The notes beneath the pieces were generated by a model, which was given only the letters and a program-made list of their open reading frames with translations, was not told the origin of the DNA and did not search any database. From JACCXJ01 sp052387115 (GTDB lineage: Bacteria > Pseudomonadota > Gammaproteobacteria > JACCXJ01), in the NCBI GenBank assembly GCA_052387115.1, contig JBQTJM010000386.1, positions 1 through 9,531 of the forward strand: 9,531 nt of DNA, written 5' to 3'. A program made the position numbers and the translations under genes. Numbering within the stretch: position 1 is the stretch's first letter; each line of letters opens with the position of its first letter. This document shows positions 1-7,414 of this stretch, one piece after another.

Positions 1-460
1 CTATCGTCGTGTCTATCTCGTCGATGAATACGACCACGGGGACCTGTATCTGAACGAGTACGACGTCCTCGAAGAACTCGGTGAGCCGCTGGAGCGGAGT
101 GGCCAACTCGCGCTCACTCCACCAGGCCTTTAGATCCAGCCGTAGATCCAATTCGCGCCGCACGGCATTCAGAAAACTGTAGTACCACTGTCCTGCCGAG
201 AGGACCCTCCTGTCACCGCCGATGCGGGTCAGATCGATCGTCGCTCGGTGTACCCCCGCACCGCGCAGGCGCGCAGCGGTACGGGCCATGAGGCTGGACT
301 TGCCCATCTGGCGCGGCGTGAGCACGTAGCACAAATCACCCGCCGTGAGCCACTCGTACAGCTCGCGGTCGGCGAGCCGCTCGATATAGCTCGGCGAGTC
401 CGGCCGAAGTGCTCCGCCGCTTTGGAAGAACCCGTTACCAACCGGGCCCGAGGCGTTCAC
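1..460 (-). CDS. AAA-like (STAND-type) P-loop ATPase, N-terminal 153 residues, cut by window edge
   Basis: The gene starts with GTG at 460-458, overlapping the TGA stop of the upstream TIR-ATPase gene (GTGA). An AAGG ribosome-binding site lies at 466-469, five bases before it. The frame stays open to base 1. Residues 12-60 read like the N-terminus of the AAA-like family (Pfam AAA_35 type): a G-G-x-L-R-P-D-S-P-S-Y motif at 15-25, then LTPRQMGKSSL (47-57) as a Walker A with T in place of the usual first glycine. A WYYSFLN motif is at 92-98. Walker B, VVVFIDEID, is at 142-150 with D147 and E148. Family members of this type often carry WD40 or other repeat regions after the ATPase; that part lies outside the window and cannot be judged. 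The coupled start implies co-translation with the TIR protein and suggests joint action. The family assignment rests on remembered motif similarity and is fairly secure; the function is not known. Confidence 0.85.
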   Translation of the reverse strand, partial: MNASGPVGNGFFQSGGALRPDSPSYIERLADRELYEWLTAGDLCYVLTPRQMGKSSLMARTAARLRGAGVHRATIDLTRIGGDRRVLSAGQWYYSFLNAVRRELDLRLDLKAWWSERELATPLQRLTEFFEDVVLVQIQVPVVVFIDEIDTTI

Positions 461-1992
461 AAAAACCTTGCGAAGTGTCGTTCGTACAGGAAGCAACGGA
501 GGCCGGCTTCGTCGCGCGACGGACCGATCACGATACCCGCCGAAGACAGGCGCTGGAAATACGTCTCGCTGTCGCATCTGCCGTCGCGGAGAACTTGAGC
601 AGCGGCTTGCTTCAAGCCCGGTTCCTGCTGCACCAGCCAGATCAAGCGGCGCAGGTGATCACCGAAGGGGCCTGCAATATCGATCGCGGTCTTTACGAAC
701 TCGGCGAAGGACGCCTTCTGGGACGCCATCCAATACAATCCCTGGCGCGTGAGGTAAGGCTGCCCGCCGACCAAGACGTGCAGGCGCGCGATCTCGCCAT
801 CGGTTCGCAACGGGCTTTGATAGCGCGTATTGAGATGATCGACTTCTTTTACGGTGAAGTCCCTCAGCCGCAGTTTTACACCGACATTGAAAGGCGACTG
901 ATTGATGTCCTGAATCCACAGCGCCGGTTCGGTGGAGTGGGCAAGGACGAGATTGAAACGCTGCCACAAGGGATGCGTAGCGCGTCGATTATGCCAGAAC
1001 CGTAGTGTGGCAAAGAAGTCGTCCCGGTAATCGAATCCAAAGACCCGATCGGTCTCATCCAATAGCAGAACGATGGACGGGATGGCGCCCGCTAGGATAG
1101 CGTCTTCGATGAAGTCGGTCAGGTTGTCCTTCGGCCCGAGCGCATCGTCCCAGTAGTCTTGTGCCTTGAGCGTGGCCTTGAAGTCCCGTCCCATGCGGCT
1201 GCCGAGGTAGCGCAGGAGGCCATCGAGAGAGTCGAGCCGAGGGGCATCGATCTGCTGCAAATCGATGTAGCTCACTGCAGAGCCATTGTTTCTCGCGAAT
1301 ACGCCCGCACGGGCCAAGAGTGAGCTCTTCCCCATCTGACGGGCGCCCTTAATGATAGTCGTGTCACCGGGGCGCTTCAGCTGATCTTCGAGCTCGGCGT
1401 CGGTCTCGCGAAGGACGTAGAAAGGCGAATCCAGCCGTATCGCTCCGCTCTCCGGTCCCAGGGCTATGACGCGCGGATCGACCACCGGCATGGGGGCGCC
1501 CTTGGCTTCCGTCACGTCATATAGCGCTCTGATCTGCACACCCTTGTCCTCGCCTTCGGCGCCGGCATGATTGAGCTCCGCGGCACCCTCGATGACCTCA
1601 AGCAGTCTCGACGCAATAGAATCGACCGGTTCGCCGTCGTGCCACGAGGCATATTGCAGCTGGACGAGGTAGCCCGCGAGGTCATGAGGGAGTGCGCCCT
1701 CGAACGCGACGTGAATGGGCAGGATCCTGAGTTGCCCCTGTCGAGACCGCTCGTACGCGACATTCACCTCTCGCCGGATCATGTCACTGCGGATCGATTC
1801 TGCGGAGAGCAGAACGATGAAGAACTGGGCGCTTCGGATCAGTGCCTCGATCGTCGCGCCCCATGCCGAAGCGAGATCGATCTCGGTGTCGAGAAATACC
1901 GTGTGGCGGGCCTTGGTCAGGACGTGTTCCACGGCCCGGGCGATCCCTTCGTCCGGGTACACATGTTGGTAGCTGATGAACACACGCGCCAT
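457..1992 (-). CDS. TIR domain - AAA-like (STAND-type) ATPase fusion, 511 aa
   Basis: Residues 1-137 form a TIR domain. It opens with MARVFISYQ and has a FLDTEID stretch (33-39), the strand FFIVLLS (57-63), and a SDMIRREV helix whose E75 sits where NADase TIR domains keep their catalytic glutamate. After a variable linker, residues 185-511 form a P-loop ATPase of the AAA_35-like type: Walker A GARQMGKSS (216-224), Walker B SIVLLLDETD (306-315), a sensor-like LVLAHSTEP (348-356), and a GGQPYL motif (409-414). The C-terminal part has the WL-x(3)-PGL pattern and looks like a winged helix. I chose ATG at 1992 because GGGGAG lies five bases upstream (1998-2003). An in-frame TTG at 2025 lacks such a site and would add 11 residues before the TIR strand. 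No membrane segment is seen, so the protein is probably cytosolic. Bacterial TIR domains often hydrolyse NAD or make nucleotide signals when a sensor domain is triggered; a defence or cell-suicide role is inferred. Its GC content looks lower than the kinase gene's. Confidence 0.9.
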   Translation of the reverse strand: MARVFISYQHVYPDEGIARAVEHVLTKARHTVFLDTEIDLASAWGATIEALIRSAQFFIVLLSAESIRSDMIRREVNVAYERSRQGQLRILPIHVAFEGALPHDLAGYLVQLQYASWHDGEPVDSIASRLLEVIEGAAELNHAGAEGEDKGVQIRALYDVTEAKGAPMPVVDPRVIALGPESGAIRLDSPFYVLRETDAELEDQLKRPGDTTIIKGARQMGKSSLLARAGVFARNNGSAVSYIDLQQIDAPRLDSLDGLLRYLGSRMGRDFKATLKAQDYWDDALGPKDNLTDFIEDAILAGAIPSIVLLLDETDRVFGFDYRDDFFATLRFWHNRRATHPLWQRFNLVLAHSTEPALWIQDINQSPFNVGVKLRLRDFTVKEVDHLNTRYQSPLRTDGEIARLHVLVGGQPYLTRQGLYWMASQKASFAEFVKTAIDIAGPFGDHLRRLIWLVQQEPGLKQAAAQVLRDGRCDSETYFQRLSSAGIVIGPSRDEAGLRCFLYERHFARFL

Positions 1993-2063
1993 CGTATCTC
2001 CCCGAGCGCCGAGCACTACGTGCAAGCCGGCCGCTCTGGATGGACTAGGCGGTCGGCGAGGTA

Positions 2064-2092
2064 AGCGTATGCAAATTAACCCCAGTTGTCGA
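2064..2092 (-). promoter_or_regulatory. weak candidate promoter for the TIR-ATPase operon
   Basis: Read on the minus strand, TCGACA (2092-2087, one mismatch to the -35 consensus) is followed after 17 bases by TACGCT (2069-2064, a poor -10). It lies about 72 bases upstream of the TIR gene start and points the right way. The -10 matches only three of six consensus bases, so this is a guess among several AT-richer positions in 2060-2095. Confidence 0.25.
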
Positions 2093-2114
2093 TTGACCGG
2101 TCTCCAGGGCCCTG

Positions 2115-2126
2115 GGTGACGTCACC
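2115..2126. promoter_or_regulatory. perfect 12-base palindrome, possible operator
   Basis: GGTGACGTCACC is a perfect inverted repeat centred between 2120 and 2121, with no loop. It sits in the divergent intergenic region, upstream of the weak TIR-operon promoter and about 200 bases upstream of the kinase promoter. A dyad of this kind could bind a homodimeric regulator, but no regulator gene is visible and a 12-mer palindrome can occur by chance in GC-rich DNA. Confidence 0.3.
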
Positions 2127-2325
2127 TGGCTCGCTCCGCGGTCCGCGCTGCACGCATCCACCGCGGGTGCGCCGCCTTCCAGTGTGAGACTCGCACAGGG
2201 CTCATCCCCATCGATGACCCGAGACGCGGAGCTTTGAGTCACCCTCGACCGACCCGCCGTTCTGCCATGGTGGATCGCAGTGATAACCGGCGAGGCCGGC
2301 ATCGGATCATAATCGCTGCGCTAGA

Positions 2326-2354
2326 TTGCCAAGAGGCGTTGAATTTCCTATAAG
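2326..2354 (+). promoter_or_regulatory. sigma70-like promoter for the Ser/Thr kinase gene
   Basis: TTGCCA (2326-2331, five of six matches to the -35 consensus) and TATAAG (2349-2354, five of six to the -10) are separated by the ideal 17 bases. Transcription would start near 2361, giving an untranslated leader of about 80 bases. The leader ends in AGGA (2431-2434), six bases before the kinase ATG. The local sequence is AT-rich against a GC-rich background, which supports a real promoter. Confidence 0.7.
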
Positions 2355-2440
2355 TAACACTTGAACCTGTCTACAGCGCCCGCAGAGCCGCCCGACCTTG
2401 TGAGGACATCTCGCCAGCCGGGCGCTGCCCAGGACAAGCC

Positions 2441-5400
2441 ATGATCATCTCTAAGAAGTACGAGGTGCTGAGCCAGCTCGGGGAGGGCGGCATGGGTGTG
2501 GTGTACAAGGTCCGCCACACCGCGCTCGAGTCCGTCTCTGCCCTGAAGGTGATGTCCACCCACTTCGGAGACGACCCGGACCTGGTCAAGCGCTTCTACC
2601 GCGAGGCCCGGGTCCTGGCCCGCCTGAGGCATCCCAACATCGTGCGGGTGATCGACATCGAGCGGGACGAGGAACTGAAGTTCTACTACTTCGTGATGGA
2701 GTTCATCGAGGGCCGGACCCTGCGCGACCACCTCCGGGACTCCGGGCCCCTGGGCATCGCGCAGGTCCTCGTCATCACCAGACAAGTGGCCGCCGCGCTC
2801 GATTTTGCGCACCACTACGACCCGCCGGTCATTCACCGAGACATCAAACCGACCAACATCATGATCGAGGACCGCTCGCAGCGCGTCGTCGTCATGGACT
2901 TCGGGATCGCCAAGGACCTCGGCGACATCGATATGACCAGGGTCGGGACCATGCTCGGGACCCTGCGCTACGCCCCGCCGGAGCAGCTCCGCCATGAAGC
3001 GCTCGACGGCAGCGCGGACATCTACGCGCTCGGGATGGTGATGTGGGAAGCGCTCCTCGGCAACCACCCGTTCGCGGACCTCGCCGAGTATCCGGTCTAC
3101 GCCCGGGTCACGTCCCCCGAAGAACACGATTTCGCCTTCCCGCCCGGGACGCCCGCGTCGTTCGCAGCGCTGATGAGCAAAGCGGTCCGCAAGGAGCGCT
3201 CGCGACGCTACCGGACGATGGCGGAGCTCTTGAGGGACATCGATGCCTGCGCCTTCGAGCTGGGCGAGACCACGCCGGGCGCGGTTCCCGCACCGGGCCC
3301 GGGCCGCGGCCCTGCCGCGGGCCTGCCCGGCGAACCGGCCGAGGTCGCCGCGGCAGCCCGGGAGGAGAAGATCCGGGGGCTCAGCGAACAGCGGCAGCGT
3401 CAGCACATCCGGCGCTTGGAGGAGCAAGTCGCGGAACACAAGGACATGGCCGTTCGCCAGGGTGCGGCGGAGCTGGTCCCGGATCTGTTTACGGCCGCGT
3501 GCGCCGCCGAAGACCTCGCCCATGCGCAAGCGAAGGGCGACCAATTCGGGCCCGCATGCCGGAACCTGGAACAAGCGCTCGCGGGTTTCAAGGACGCGTC
3601 CGAGCAGGCAGCGCGCGAGGGCCTGCAGAGACAGGCCGGTCAGGCGCGTGCCCAGACGGCGGCCGCCAAGGTCGAGGCCGACCGTTACGGGGCCACGGAA
3701 CGGGCGCAGACGGTCTATCGAAACGGCCTGATGTTACAGGCAAAGGCCGACGCGTTGTGGGAAAACCAATCGTACCGCGAGGCAGGGGACCTGTACGGGG
3801 AGGCGCTCAGCCGTTTCGAGGACGCCCAGGGGCTGGCCCAGCGCTCTCTACTGGAGGCCGAGGCCAAGGCGGCGGCGATCAAGGCGCGGGAAGCATGCGA
3901 GGTCGCGGTCCGGGAAGGCGTCGAGGAGCATGCGGCAGAGGCCTTCTGGGAGTCGGTGCGAGCCGAGCGGCGCGGGGACACGTCGATCGGGCAGGGTGAC
4001 TTCGCGGCGGCGCGCGACCTCTATCTGGCGGCAGTCGAACAATACGCCGGGGCATGCCGGCAAGCACAGCGGGAGCGGCAGCGACAGGCGGCGCTGGCCG
4101 TCCAAGCCGAAGCGGACGCGGTTCAGCGAGCGCTGGCGTCCCTGGCCGGCGCGCACGTGGAGGCGGCGTATCGGCAAGGGCAGGAGGCGCAACGCGAGGG
4201 CGAAGGCCACCTCGCCGCGCAAGCGTTCGAGGCGGCGGCGGCCGCGTATGCGACGGCCCGGGCGCGCTTCCAGCAGGCCTCGGCGTCCTGGCAGCGGCGG
4301 CGGGCCGAGGAGGCGCGCGCGCGGGCGGTGCAAGCCGGGGAGCGTTTTCCGAAAGATTTCGCGAAGGCGCTGGACGGGCTGGCGCGGGCGGTGGCCGAGG
4401 AAGAGGCCGGTGCATATGTCGCCGCCGCAGAGGCCTACGCACAGGCCGCGGAGCATTGGTCGCGACTGGAGGAGGATGCCCAGGCACTGCTGGCCCAGGA
4501 ACAGGCCGGGGCCGCGCGGGAACGACTCGCTGTGGCGCGGACCCAAGGGGCCGCGTTGCGGGCCTGGGCGGGAAATGCCTGGGCGCGTGCCGACCAATCG
4601 GCACAAGAAGCCGAGTGCGCCTGGCAGAATCAACGCTACGGGGAGGCCGTCGGTCTCTACGAATGGGCCCTGCGCGCCTATACCGAGGCCGGTGCCGCGG
4701 CCGAGGCTACCCGGGATGAGCAACAGGCGGTGGAGGCCCGAACGCAAGCGGAGCAATCCGAGAGCGCTGCGCGCGCGGCAGGGGCCCCACAGTTCGCCCA
4801 GGCGCGCTTCGTCCAGGCCACGGCGGCGCATCAGGAAGGGACCCATGGCCTTCAAGCGCGACATTGGGAGGACGCGCGGTGCCACTACGCCGAGGCCCAG
4901 CGCCTGTACCTGGGGGCCCGGGCGGAGGCGGAGCGCGCCCGGGCGCGTGCGGCGGCGGAGGCGGCTCTGGAGGGGGCCCGGGCGGCGCGGGCCGCCTTGC
5001 AGCAAGCCGGCGCTCCGAGGCCCTTCGGTGCCCGGATCGAGCAAGCGGAGGCCTTGTTCGCGGAGGCTGAGACCGCCCGCTCCGACGACCGCTGGGAGGA
5101 CGCCCGCGCGGGATTCGACAACAGCGCCACCCGATTCCGGCAACTGCGCGAGGAGGCGATCGTTCATCAGGCGCGGGAGGGCGCCGCGCAGGCACGGGCA
5201 CATGCGCTGCGTCTGCAGCGCGACATCGGCGCCGCGGGCGGTTGGCGCATGGCCCTCGCCAAGGGCGCCTTGGCGCGCGGGCATCGCCTGTTCGAAGCGG
5301 CGAGCTACGCGGAGGCCCGAGCCAGCTTCGAGAAAGCGGCGTCGCGCTTCGAGGCCCGGTTACAGGTTGCCGCCCGACGCCGGCGCGAGCCCCGCCTCGC

Positions 5401-7339
5401 GCTGCCGTGGGCCAAAGCGCTTCCCTTCCTCGCACTCGTTGCACTCGCCGCCGGCGTCGCGTTCTATTTCCTGCGGGCGGAGCGAGAGCCCCTACCCATC
5501 GAACCCCCGAGGTCCGAACCCCCAGCCTCCATGGTCCCGGAGGCGACGGCGCCGCCGGGAGTCTCGCCGACTCCACCGCTCCCGGAACCACTGAGGCTCA
5601 GGCCGAGGCCCGATGGCGGCGCGCCGATCGCGCTGGCCGAGGGGGCGTCCCAGACCTTTGCGATCGATGTCCAAGGTACGGTCTCGAGACCGTTGCGCTA
5701 TGCCTGGTTCCTGGACGACGTGCCCCAGGGGACCGGACGGCAAGGGGAGGGGCCGACGTGGTCGTATGCGCCCGACTTCGACACCGCCGGTGAACGCCTG
5801 AAAGAGATCAAGGTCGTCGTCAGCGACGCGGAGGCCGCTCAGGCCGAGATGCGATGGCGGGTCGAGGTCGTGGACACCAACCGGCCGCCACACCTCCGGG
5901 TGGCGATGCCGACCACCGAGACCTTGACCGTGAAATCGAGAGAAACGGTCCGCTTTTCGGTCCAGGGTGAGGATCCCGATCGTGATGATACGCTCGCCTA
6001 TGTCTGGAACGTCGACGGGGCACGGATGGGCGAAGGCGAGCGCTTCGAGCTCAAGTCGGGCACCCCGGGCGCGCGCCAGCGGGTGGAGGTGGCCGTCATC
6101 GATCGGGCCGGACTATCGGAACGGCGCCGCTGGGAGATCGCCGTGGAGGCGCCACCGTCGTTGCCTCCGCTCGCGATCCGCGCGGCGAGTCCCAAGCTCG
6201 CTCCGGGCCAAGATCTGGTCCTTATAGAGGGGCAGAGCCAGAGGTTTTCGATCGAGGTCGCGGGTGGGGATCCCGCCGCGCTGGAATATGTCTGGCAGTT
6301 GGATGGGAAGAAGCAGGCGACTACTAGCCGGTGGACCTACAAGGCCCGTGCCTCGGCAAGCCGCACCAAGGCCCAAGAGCTGCGCGTCGTCGTATCCGGC
6401 GGCGGGGGTCCTGCCTTGGAGCACCTCTGGCGGATCCGGGTCAATCCGGCCAACCGTCCCCCGGCGATCGTCGCGTTCACGCCGACCGACACCCGCATAG
6501 AGGTCGCGAGGGGCACTGCCCAGAGGTTTACCGTGGAGGCGACGGACGCCGACGCCGGCGATCCGCTCGCGTATAGCTGGCTCCTGGATGGGCGGCCGCT
6601 CGCGAAGGGAAGCGCCTGGGAGATGGACGCGAAGGTCCCCGCGGGACAGCACGGGGTTGAGGTCAAGGTGAGCGATAAATCGGGCCAGACCGCAACGCAG
6701 CGTTGGACGGTCGCGGTCGCGGAGCCCGCGAGCCCGCCCTCGATCACGGCGGTAACGCCGGCGGCCGAGCGCATCACCGCCCAGACGGACGGCGGGTTGG
6801 ACTTCAGCGCGGTGGCGAGCCTGGCCGCGGATGCGCGCAAGGGCGCCGTGAGTTACGAATGGCGTGTCGACACCGGCCCGAGCCGCGGCACGACGACCGG
6901 GCAGTTTCGCCTGCCGCCGCTGCCCGCCGGGACCCACAAGCTCACGGTCGTCGCGGTGAGCCCGGAGGGCCTGAAGAGCGCGCCGCGCGATTGGACGATC
7001 GAGGTCAAGGCCAAAGACACCAAGACCGCACTGGCGGAGTCGGAGGTGCGTGACTGGGTGGCGCTTTACCGGCGTGCTTGGGAGAGCAAGGATGTCGATC
7101 TCCTGCTCCAGCTTGGCGAGGTCACGCGCGAGCGCGCTTCCCAATTGCGGGGGACATTGGCCGGATACGACGATTTCCGCGTCGAAGTCAAGGACCTGAC
7201 GATCCGCATCGATGCCGATTCGGCCAGGGTCACGTTCCGGCGCGAGGACACGATCGACGGGAAGAACCTTCCACACCCGGGTCTCAAGGAGGTCCTGCTC
7301 GAGAAGCAGGCCAACGGGCGCCTCATGCGGCGTAAGTAA
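2441..7339 (+). CDS. giant single-pass membrane Ser/Thr protein kinase with repeat stalk, Ig-like repeats and NTF2-like tail, 1632 aa
   Basis: A Hanks-type kinase domain (about 7-272) phosphorylates proteins on Ser/Thr. All key residues are present: glycine loop GEGGMGVVY (14-22), K36, alpha-C E55, HRDIKPTN (132-139), DFG (153-155) and YAPPEQ (177-182). T166, T170 and T174 lie in the activation loop. A Pro/Gly linker (279-300) leads to a long Ala/Glu/Arg-rich helical region (about 305-985) with nine degenerate repeats. A basic RRRREP stretch precedes one hydrophobic membrane segment (about 993-1011), so the kinase is inside and the rest outside. The outer part has a Pro-rich spacer (1015-1035), five Ig/PKD-like repeats (about 1040-1525), and a C-terminal NTF2/SnoaL-like domain (1534-1632) resembling the tail domain of Cds6-type proteins. 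PASTA domains, typical of PknB kinases, are absent. The start has AGGA six bases upstream (2431-2434). It has its own promoter and appears monocistronic, with the next promoter at 7415. Substrates and ligand are unknown. Confidence 0.93.
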   Translation: MIISKKYEVLSQLGEGGMGVVYKVRHTALESVSALKVMSTHFGDDPDLVKRFYREARVLARLRHPNIVRVIDIERDEELKFYYFVMEFIEGRTLRDHLRDSGPLGIAQVLVITRQVAAALDFAHHYDPPVIHRDIKPTNIMIEDRSQRVVVMDFGIAKDLGDIDMTRVGTMLGTLRYAPPEQLRHEALDGSADIYALGMVMWEALLGNHPFADLAEYPVYARVTSPEEHDFAFPPGTPASFAALMSKAVRKERSRRYRTMAELLRDIDACAFELGETTPGAVPAPGPGRGPAAGLPGEPAEVAAAAREEKIRGLSEQRQRQHIRRLEEQVAEHKDMAVRQGAAELVPDLFTAACAAEDLAHAQAKGDQFGPACRNLEQALAGFKDASEQAAREGLQRQAGQARAQTAAAKVEADRYGATERAQTVYRNGLMLQAKADALWENQSYREAGDLYGEALSRFEDAQGLAQRSLLEAEAKAAAIKAREACEVAVREGVEEHAAEAFWESVRAERRGDTSIGQGDFAAARDLYLAAVEQYAGACRQAQRERQRQAALAVQAEADAVQRALASLAGAHVEAAYRQGQEAQREGEGHLAAQAFEAAAAAYATARARFQQASASWQRRRAEEARARAVQAGERFPKDFAKALDGLARAVAEEEAGAYVAAAEAYAQAAEHWSRLEEDAQALLAQEQAGAARERLAVARTQGAALRAWAGNAWARADQSAQEAECAWQNQRYGEAVGLYEWALRAYTEAGAAAEATRDEQQAVEARTQAEQSESAARAAGAPQFAQARFVQATAAHQEGTHGLQARHWEDARCHYAEAQRLYLGARAEAERARARAAAEAALEGARAARAALQQAGAPRPFGARIEQAEALFAEAETARSDDRWEDARAGFDNSATRFRQLREEAIVHQAREGAAQARAHALRLQRDIGAAGGWRMALAKGALARGHRLFEAASYAEARASFEKAASRFEARLQVAARRRREPRLALPWAKALPFLALVALAAGVAFYFLRAEREPLPIEPPRSEPPASMVPEATAPPGVSPTPPLPEPLRLRPRPDGGAPIALAEGASQTFAIDVQGTVSRPLRYAWFLDDVPQGTGRQGEGPTWSYAPDFDTAGERLKEIKVVVSDAEAAQAEMRWRVEVVDTNRPPHLRVAMPTTETLTVKSRETVRFSVQGEDPDRDDTLAYVWNVDGARMGEGERFELKSGTPGARQRVEVAVIDRAGLSERRRWEIAVEAPPSLPPLAIRAASPKLAPGQDLVLIEGQSQRFSIEVAGGDPAALEYVWQLDGKKQATTSRWTYKARASASRTKAQELRVVVSGGGGPALEHLWRIRVNPANRPPAIVAFTPTDTRIEVARGTAQRFTVEATDADAGDPLAYSWLLDGRPLAKGSAWEMDAKVPAGQHGVEVKVSDKSGQTATQRWTVAVAEPASPPSITAVTPAAERITAQTDGGLDFSAVASLAADARKGAVSYEWRVDTGPSRGTTTGQFRLPPLPAGTHKLTVVAVSPEGLKSAPRDWTIEVKAKDTKTALAESEVRDWVALYRRAWESKDVDLLLQLGEVTRERASQLRGTLAGYDDFRVEVKDLTIRIDADSARVTFRREDTIDGKNLPHPGLKEVLLEKQANGRLMRRK
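3503..5380 (+). repeat. nine degenerate helical repeats (about 67-77 aa each) within the kinase
   Basis: Within the kinase, a motif of the form aromatic/short loop - x(4-5) - EA - x(3) - Y - x(2) - A - x(3) - aromatic recurs nine times. Its starts are near residues 364, 440, 517, 588, 655, 728, 805, 881 and 951. Examples are ENQSYREAGDLYGEAL (441-456), NQRYGEAVGLYEWAL (730-744) and RHWEDARCHYAEA (807-819). The short core looks like a TPR-type helical hairpin embedded in longer coiled-coil-prone helices. The repeats are divergent at DNA level, so they arose long ago. They probably form a cytosolic stalk or protein-binding surface between the kinase and the membrane. The count is by eye. Confidence 0.7.
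5558..7015 (+). repeat. five Ig/PKD-like repeats in the predicted periplasmic part of the kinase
   Basis: Five modules of about 95 residues each carry a Y-x-W-x-(L/V)-D motif: YAWFLDD, YVWNVDG, YVWQLDG, YSWLLDG and YEWRVD. Each ends with a strand such as RWRVEV, RWEIAV, LWRIRV, RWTVAV or DWTIEV. Module joints fall near residues 1147 (NRPP), 1237, 1338 (NRPP) and 1428. The pattern fits Ig-like or PKD-like beta-sandwich domains, which commonly act as extracytoplasmic spacers or as ligand or cell-wall binding units. Which of these applies cannot be read from the sequence. Confidence 0.75.
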
Positions 7340-7414
7340 AAGGAGGGCTGACCAGTTGCATCAAAGCAACAGCGTGGGAGGCCCGTGCCAGCCCCGCTAC
7401 GCCGTCGTATCTCA

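Larger units (their letters stand above)
1993..2440. other. divergent intergenic region (448 bases)
   Basis: This stretch separates the leftward TIR-ATPase operon from the rightward kinase gene. It holds the ribosome-binding site of the TIR gene (1998-2003), a weak leftward promoter (2064-2092), a 12-base palindrome (2115-2126), a strong rightward promoter (2326-2354) and the kinase ribosome-binding site (AGGA, 2431-2434). Between 2130 and 2320 I see no convincing gene: short open frames there lack ribosome-binding sites and family motifs. I also see no tRNA-like fold and no run of T after a hairpin. Confidence 0.6.

Noticed and set aside
409..1005. Plus-strand frame (198 codons) opposite the TIR-ATPase C-terminus
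   Set aside because: It overlaps the end of the TIR-ATPase gene and the start of the second ATPase on the other strand, both of which carry clear motifs; no supporting start signal is seen.
1993..2025. Upstream TTG start for the TIR-ATPase gene
   Set aside because: The ATG at 1992 has GGGGAG at five bases and starts directly at the first TIR strand. The TTG start adds 11 residues that are encoded by the ribosome-binding site region.
2348..3574. Long minus-strand open frame (408 codons) opposite the kinase domain
   Set aside because: It is antisense to an intact kinase domain with all catalytic motifs. Its product is an Arg/Gly/Asp-rich low-complexity sequence without a recognisable family, as expected from shadow frames in GC-rich DNA.
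3848..5284. Long minus-strand frame (478 codons) and an overlapping plus-strand frame (3930-5594) within the kinase repeats
   Set aside because: Both are Arg/Pro/Gly-rich shadows of the Ala/Glu-rich repeat region. The repeat pattern and downstream domains are coherent only in the kinase frame.
6113..7276. Minus-strand frame (387 codons) opposite the Ig-like repeats
   Set aside because: It shows no family motif and no ribosome-binding site. The opposite strand carries five well-formed Ig-like modules.
7356..7371. GTTGC-ATCAAA-GCAAC hairpin after the kinase stop codon
   Set aside because: A five-base stem without a following T run is too weak to call a terminator.
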